From contig CP075369.1 in the NCBI GenBank assembly GCA_019454205.1, positions 2,418,001 through 2,482,000 on the forward strand: 64,000 bases of DNA. The letters are read 5' to 3'. The translations under genes were made by a program, and so were the position numbers. Of the stretch, positions 60,233 through 64,000 are shown in pieces; position 1 is the stretch's first letter, and every line of letters begins with the position of its first letter. The notes beneath the pieces were generated by a model. The model ran no database searches, was not told the DNA's origin, and saw only the letters and a program-made list of their open reading frames with translations. Source of the DNA: Xanthobacteraceae bacterium. Lineage in GTDB: Bacteria > Pseudomonadota > Alphaproteobacteria > Rhizobiales > Xanthobacteraceae.

Positions 60233-61879
60233 TCACCCCGCCAATTTCGCCGCTTCCCGGCCCGCGATGCGACCGGAGAAAATGCAGCCACCGAGGAACG
60301 TGCCTTCCAGCGCGCGATAGCCATGCACGCCGCCGCCCCCGAAGCCCGCGACCTCGCCCGCTGCAAACACATTGCCGAGCGGCATCTTGCCGTCCTTCAG
60401 CACGCGCGAGGTCAAATCCGTCTCCAGTCCGCCGAGCGTCTTGCGCGTCAGCACCCACAGCCGCACCGCGATCAGCGGACCCGCCGCCGGATCGAGCAAT
60501 TTATGCGGCTTCACGGTGCGGATCAGCTTGTCGCCGAGATAGACGCGCGCGGCGCGGATCGCCGCGATCTGTAAATCCTTGCCATATTTATTGTTCAGGT
60601 CGCGGTCGCGCGACTCCACTTCGCGCGTGACGGTTTCCAGATCGACCAGGTTTTTCTGGGTCAGCGCATTCATCTTGGAAACGAGTTCGGGCAGCGAATT
60701 CGCGGTGACGAAATCTTTTCCGGCGTTGATGAACTTCTGCACGGGCGTCAGCGTACCACGCCCGCGCTTGAGCACGCCCATAATGCTCTTGCCCGTGAGA
60801 TCGGGATTCTGCTCCTGCCCGGAAAGCGCGAATTCTTTTCCGATGATGCGCTGGTTGAGCAGGAACCACGAATGGTCATCGCCATGCTTCGTGATGTGCG
60901 CGAGCGCGCCGAGGCCGTCATAGCCGGGGAACAGCGGCACCGGAAAACGTTTTCCCCGTGCATCGAGCCATAACGGTGTCGGACCGGAGAGAATGCGAAT
61001 GCCGTGGTGCGACCAGATCGGCGCGTAATTGTCGATGCCTTCCGGGTAATGCCACATGCGGTCGGCATTGATGAGCCGCCCGCCCGCGCGCTCCACCACG
61101 CCCTGCATCAGACCGTCGACATGGTCGGGCACGCCGGAAAGCATTTGCGCGGGCGCCTTGCCCATGTTCGCGGGCCAGTTCTTGCGCACCAGGTCGTGAT
61201 TGCCGCCAATGCCGCCGCTCGTCACGATGATCGCCTGCGCTTTCAGCGCAAACTCGCCGATCACCTTGCGCGATGATTTCGCCGCGCGCTCCACGTTCGA
61301 GGCTTCGAGAATCTCGCCCTCGACGCCGTCATTCGCGCCACCGCTCGCGGTCAGCTTCGTCACGCGATGGCGGAAGCGGAATGAAACAAGTCCCTTCTTC
61401 TCCGCTTCGCGCAGACGGCGCACGAACGGTTCGACCAGCGCCGGACCCGTGCCCCATGTGATGTGAAAGCGCGGCACCGAATTGCCGTGACCCGTCGCGG
61501 TATAGCCGCCGCGCTCCGCCCAACCCGGCACCGGAAACCAGCGCACGCCCTGCGCGTGCAGCCATGCACGCTTCTCGCCGGAAGCGAAATCGACATAGGC
61601 CTCGGCCCATTTGCGCGGCCAGTAATCCTCCTCGCGGTCGAACGCGGCGGAGCCTTGCCAGTCCTGCCACGCAAGCTCGCGCGAGTCCTTGATGCCGAGA
61701 CGGCGCTGTTCGGGACTGTCCACCAGCATCAGGCCGCCGAACGACCAGAACGCCTGTCCGCCGAGCGACTGCTCCGGCTCCTGATCGAGCAGGATGACTT
61801 TCTTTCCGGCATCGGCGACTTCCGCCGCCGCGACCAGCCCCGCCAGTCCGCCGCCGACGACGATGACGTCCGCGTCCAT
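60233..61879 (-). CDS. FAD-binding dehydrogenase (fumarate reductase / 3-ketosteroid dehydrogenase-like)
   Basis: Flavoprotein of 548 aa. Rossmann motif DVIVVGGGLAGLVAAAEVAD at the N-terminus, EQSLGGQAFWSFGGL, a substrate domain with VPRFHITWGTGPALVEPFVR, AIIVTSGGIGGNHDLVRKNW and C-terminal FAAGEVAGFGGGGVHGYRAL with LGGCIFSGRIAGREAAKLAG, which closes the FAD site. It belongs to the FAD_binding_2 family; the substrate is not clear. Start at MDADVIVVGGG (61879). No partner gene is evident. Confidence 0.85.
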   Translation of the reverse strand: MDADVIVVGGGLAGLVAAAEVADAGKKVILLDQEPEQSLGGQAFWSFGGLMLVDSPEQRRLGIKDSRELAWQDWQGSAAFDREEDYWPRKWAEAYVDFASGEKRAWLHAQGVRWFPVPGWAERGGYTATGHGNSVPRFHITWGTGPALVEPFVRRLREAEKKGLVSFRFRHRVTKLTASGGANDGVEGEILEASNVERAAKSSRKVIGEFALKAQAIIVTSGGIGGNHDLVRKNWPANMGKAPAQMLSGVPDHVDGLMQGVVERAGGRLINADRMWHYPEGIDNYAPIWSHHGIRILSGPTPLWLDARGKRFPVPLFPGYDGLGALAHITKHGDDHSWFLLNQRIIGKEFALSGQEQNPDLTGKSIMGVLKRGRGTLTPVQKFINAGKDFVTANSLPELVSKMNALTQKNLVDLETVTREVESRDRDLNNKYGKDLQIAAIRAARVYLGDKLIRTVKPHKLLDPAAGPLIAVRLWVLTRKTLGGLETDLTSRVLKDGKMPLGNVFAAGEVAGFGGGGVHGYRALEGTFLGGCIFSGRIAGREAAKLAG

Positions 61880-62019
61880 GCATGTCTCCCGCATTCCTCA
61901 TGCGCAATGCGCACGCGGCTTCGCTTGCCGCTGTTGTTTCCCGTCAGTATAGCCTAGCGAAACTTTCCGTCCCGCGCGACTGCGCGCTCACATTTCCGCA
62001 ACATCCGCTTTGTCCTCTT

Positions 62020-62256
62020 ATGCAAAAGCTCCACCCCCGCTATGGCCGCATAATCGTTCCAGCGCTGCTGACATTCTTCATGACCGCTATCGTGTCCGGC
62101 ATTTCAACGCTGGTCGCGGTTGGCCCAAGCCTGCTGGCGCTGAAGATTTGGTCCAGTGCATGGCCCGCATCGTGGTTCGTTGCCTTCCCCGCAGCCTCAT
62201 TCATGCTGCCATTTTCACAATGGCTCGCGAGCTTCGTGGTCCAGCAGCCGAAGTAG
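62020..62256 (+). CDS. DUF2798 small membrane protein
   Basis: Protein of 78 aa with two helices (IIVPALLTFFMTAIVSGIST and WFVAFPAASFMLPFSQWLAS) and the conserved SGISTLVAVGPSLL stretch of DUF2798. Function unknown. The ATG at 62020 is preferred; the frame is open 46 codons further upstream without family pattern. Tail-to-tail with the enoyl-CoA hydratase gene, 3 bases apart. Confidence 0.78.
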   Translation: MQKLHPRYGRIIVPALLTFFMTAIVSGISTLVAVGPSLLALKIWSSAWPASWFVAFPAASFMLPFSQWLASFVVQQPK

Positions 62257-62259
62257 CGC

Positions 62260-63015
62260 TCAGGACTTCTTGAAGGTCCGCGCGACATAGGCGCGGATAT
62301 TCTCCGCCGTCTCCGGCGCAGACCATACCTTCATGATCTTGCCGTCGAGACCGGAGCGGTCGTTCTTGAGGAATTGCCGCGCGGGTGCGCGGACGTGGAG
62401 CTTGTTGACCGCGAAGGCATCCGCCCGGATTGCGGCCAGTTGCGCGGCTATTTCAAGCGAGCGATCCATCAGGCGCTCGGCGCTTACCGCCTGATCGGCA
62501 AAACCACAACGGAGAGCGCCTTCGGTATCGAAGGTTTCTCCGGACGCGGTGAACTTCGGGAAGTGTAGCGGCGAAGTCGTCGCGCGCAGCACTTCAAAGG
62601 CAAACGGCGGAAACGGCACGCCGACCAGCAATTCGGTCACGCCCATACGCCCGGCATCCTTCGCCAGCACGCGATAATCGGCGCAACAGGCAAGTACGCA
62701 GCCGCCGGCAATGGCATGACCGTTGATGGCGGCAATCACCGGCTTCGGGAAATAGAAAATCTCCCCGTACATCTCATCGAGCGCACCCACGAGCGCGCGC
62801 AGATATTTCCGCCCGCCCTCTGCGGCACGTGGAAGATCGACGCCCGCCGAGAAAATCTTTCCTTCGCTGGCGAGGATAACAGCCCGCGCATCCGATTTCG
62901 CGAGCCGGCGAAACTCTTTCTTCAACGCCTTGCAGAACTCGACGTCGAGCGCGTTGGCCTTTCCATGACGCAGCGTGAGGACAGCGATATCGCCTTCGTT
63001 GCGAAGCTCGAACAC
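62260..63015 (-). CDS. Enoyl-CoA hydratase/isomerase family protein
   Basis: Crotonase-fold protein of 251 aa. The oxyanion hole regions are GKIFSAGVDLPRAAEGGRKY and AINGHAIAGGCVLACCADYR. The usual second catalytic Glu region reads GVTELLVGVPFPPFAFEVLR, with Glu present, so hydratase or isomerase activity is plausible. Downstream of the YqhA-like gene by 3 bases and near an acyl-CoA synthetase, which suggests acyl-CoA metabolism. Confidence 0.88.
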   Translation of the reverse strand: MFELRNEGDIAVLTLRHGKANALDVEFCKALKKEFRRLAKSDARAVILASEGKIFSAGVDLPRAAEGGRKYLRALVGALDEMYGEIFYFPKPVIAAINGHAIAGGCVLACCADYRVLAKDAGRMGVTELLVGVPFPPFAFEVLRATTSPLHFPKFTASGETFDTEGALRCGFADQAVSAERLMDRSLEIAAQLAAIRADAFAVNKLHVRAPARQFLKNDRSGLDGKIMKVWSAPETAENIRAYVARTFKKS

Positions 63016-63018
63016 TTC

Positions 63019-63567
63019 TTACTTCTCGCTCTGCTTCTTGTGATGCTGCATGAACATGAACACCGTCAGCGCAAGGATGACCGCGCCGATCCCACCGCCC
63101 ATTAAAAGCAGGTTTTGCGAGGCTTCGCCGATGATGGTGCGGCCGAGGAAAAACACCGCAAGCACCAGGATCACCACGCCGGACAACGTAGTCTTGAGAT
63201 CGTCGATGGTTTCGACCTTCACCCACTTCGGCACAGGGATCTCATCCTGAATGTAGAGCTGATACAGGCCGATCGCGACGATGTGCAGCACCGTCACGAG
63301 GAGGAAGGTATCGACCGCTTCGATGGCAGCGAGTGTCAGCTTTTTGCCGTCCGACTTCGTGGTGAGCAGTAGCTTCACCGCTTCATACACTTCAAACAGC
63401 GCATAGATCAGCAGCGCGGTGGCGATCACGAAGGTCGCGACGATGGCGATCAGCATCGTGCCGCGCGCGAACAGCACGAACGTGCCGAGAAACGGCCGTT
63501 CTTTCAGCGCCAGCCGCCAGTCGATGTCGTTTTGAAGTGGGAGCTTTTGTTTGCGGGGAGCGGCCAT
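63019..63567 (-). CDS. YqhA/UPF0114-like membrane protein
   Basis: Protein of 182 aa with four helices: GTMLIAIVATFVIATALLIY, FLLVTVLHIVAIGLYQLYIQ, LSGVVILVLAVFFLGRTIIG and LLLMGGGIGAVILALTVFMF. KWVKVETIDDLKTTLSGVVI is the family's characteristic loop. Function unknown. It lies 3 bases upstream of the enoyl-CoA hydratase gene and is followed upstream by two repeat elements. Confidence 0.82.
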   Translation of the reverse strand: MAAPRKQKLPLQNDIDWRLALKERPFLGTFVLFARGTMLIAIVATFVIATALLIYALFEVYEAVKLLLTTKSDGKKLTLAAIEAVDTFLLVTVLHIVAIGLYQLYIQDEIPVPKWVKVETIDDLKTTLSGVVILVLAVFFLGRTIIGEASQNLLLMGGGIGAVILALTVFMFMQHHKKQSEK

Positions 63568-63581
63568 TTTAAGTTCCTTCT

Positions 63582-63626
63582 CCGCATCCTTCGGGACAAC
63601 CGCTTCGCGGCATCCTAAGCATGAGG
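63582..63626. repeat. Degenerate compact REP-like palindrome
   Basis: On the minus strand the ends read CCTCATGCTTAGGATG and CGAAGGATGCGG, with an inner stem CCGC / GCGG (63600-63603, 63607-63610). It is a decayed relative of the repeat at 47957-48003. Confidence 0.65.
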
Positions 63627-63643
63627 ATTAAAAAAGTAACATG

Positions 63644-63753
63644 CCTCATGGTGAGGAGCGAGCAACCGATGTCGGGTTCACCCGACATCGGAATTCTAAG
63701 AATTCATAAGCCGGCCGAGGCCGACTTGTGTACTCGCGTCTCGAAACATGAGG
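63644..63753. repeat. Composite two-hairpin repeat, copy C
   Basis: Outer arms CCTCATG / CATGAGG (63644-63650, 63747-63753) and GCGAG / CTCGC (63658-63662, 63733-63737) enclose hairpin 1 (63666-63691, 11-bp perfect arms CCGATGTCGGG / CCCGACATCGG around TTCA) and hairpin 2 (63708-63727, arms AAGCCGGC / GCCGACTT, one mismatch). The linker AATTCTAAGAATTCAT differs from the TTTAAAA linker of A and B. The end halves match copy B (GTGAGGAGCG, CGCGTCTCGA). Confidence 0.85.
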
Positions 63754-63759
63754 AGAAAA

Positions 63760-64000
63760 TCAAACTTCCTTTGTCATCTCGCGCAGCTTGAACTTCTGAA
63801 TCTTTCCGGTCGAGGTCTTCGGCAATTCGACGAAAGCGATGTGCCGCGGCACCTTGAAGCCCGCGAGGTTCGCCTTGCAGTGGGCGATCAGTTCTTCCCG
63901 AGTCGCTTCCTTGCCGGGCTTCAGTTCGATGAACGCGCAGGGCGTCTCTCCCCACTTGTCGTCGGCTTTCGCGACCACCGCCGCCGCCTGCACCGCAGGG
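63760..64000 (-). CDS. Acyl-CoA synthetase, C-terminal end (runs off the window)
   Basis: The last 79 codons of an AMP-forming acyl-CoA synthetase: AVVAKADDKWGETPCAFIEL, AHCKANLAGFKVPRHIAFVE, and the catalytic lysine in LPKTSTGKIQKFKLRE. The C-terminal subdomain is complete, but the adenylation core is beyond the edge. It precedes the repeat cluster at 63582-63753 and is on the same strand as the YqhA and enoyl-CoA hydratase genes. Confidence 0.9.
   Translation of the reverse strand, partial: PAVQAAAVVAKADDKWGETPCAFIELKPGKEATREELIAHCKANLAGFKVPRHIAFVELPKTSTGKIQKFKLREMTKEV

Overview
The window is chromosomal DNA from an alphaproteobacterium, most likely of the order Hyphomicrobiales (Rhizobiales; Nitrobacteraceae/Xanthobacteraceae-like). 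The inference rests on high GC, tightly packed and translationally coupled operons, the alphaproteobacterial RpoH box, a DUF1465/RcdA protein, the ruvCAB-ybgC-tolQRAB-pal-cpoB-tilS-ftsH-glmM supercluster, the zapA-6S RNA-folate cyclo-ligase order, a serC-serA operon with a serC-type leader, Omp25/31-like porins and perfect CtrA boxes (TTAA-N7-TTAA). Nothing looks like phage, plasmid, CRISPR or a canonical defence island. The genes are mostly housekeeping; the unusual material is intergenic.

Layout. 1-2.3 kb: end of a nucleotide-sugar locus (C-methyltransferase, rfbG, rfbF) lying directly against a tRNA-Glu(CTC). 2.3-11 kb: DMT exporters, rluD, rpoH, a Pro/Arg-rich membrane protein, purA, a ring-cleavage-type VOC protein and an FHA-like protein. 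11-13.9 kb: serC-serA. 14-16 kb: two beta-barrel outer membrane proteins, the second with a perfect CtrA box. 16-31.4 kb: a long minus-strand supercluster for envelope integrity and DNA repair (glmM, nnrS with an FNR-type box, ftsH, tilS, cpoB, pal, tolB-A-R-Q, ybgC, ruvB, two membrane proteins, ruvA, ruvC). 31.4-36.3 kb: transporters, YebC, YmdB-like phosphodiesterase, folate cyclo-ligase, 6S RNA, zapA and DUF4164. 36.4-41.8 kb: central carbon operon tkt-gap-(32-aa membrane peptide)-pgk-fba. 42-48 kb: ThiE-like protein, Sel1 protein, efp, IMPase, and a MotA/MotB-like pair separated by two very long hairpins. 48-58 kb: ABC exporter, rpmE, rcdA-like gene, DUF1192, quinone reductase, a membrane PAS-GGDEF-EAL protein, YqgE, a DsbD-like protein, peroxiredoxin and two DUF465 proteins. 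58-64 kb: a secreted Lys-Phe-Lys repeat protein under a CtrA box, cspA, an FlK-like thioesterase, an FAD dehydrogenase, DUF2798, an enoyl-CoA hydratase, a YqhA-like protein and the end of an acyl-CoA synthetase.

Most interesting signals. (1) A candidate small RNA at about 50911-51005 (minus) between DUF1192 and rcdA: four successive hairpins, two loops carrying anti-Shine-Dalgarno sequence (CTCCT and CCTCCC), a U-tract terminator, and a perfect CtrA box where a -35 element would lie. (2) A family of composite palindromic repeats at 10.9, 47.9 and 63.7 kb, in which a two-hairpin core appears to sit inside a compact REP-like element whose uninterrupted form lies next to two of the copies. (3) Two long hairpins filling the space between the MotA-like and MotB-like genes. 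(4) A 32-aa membrane peptide gene between gap and pgk whose stop codon lies inside a terminator. (5) The CtrA-box-associated Lys-Phe-Lys repeat protein.
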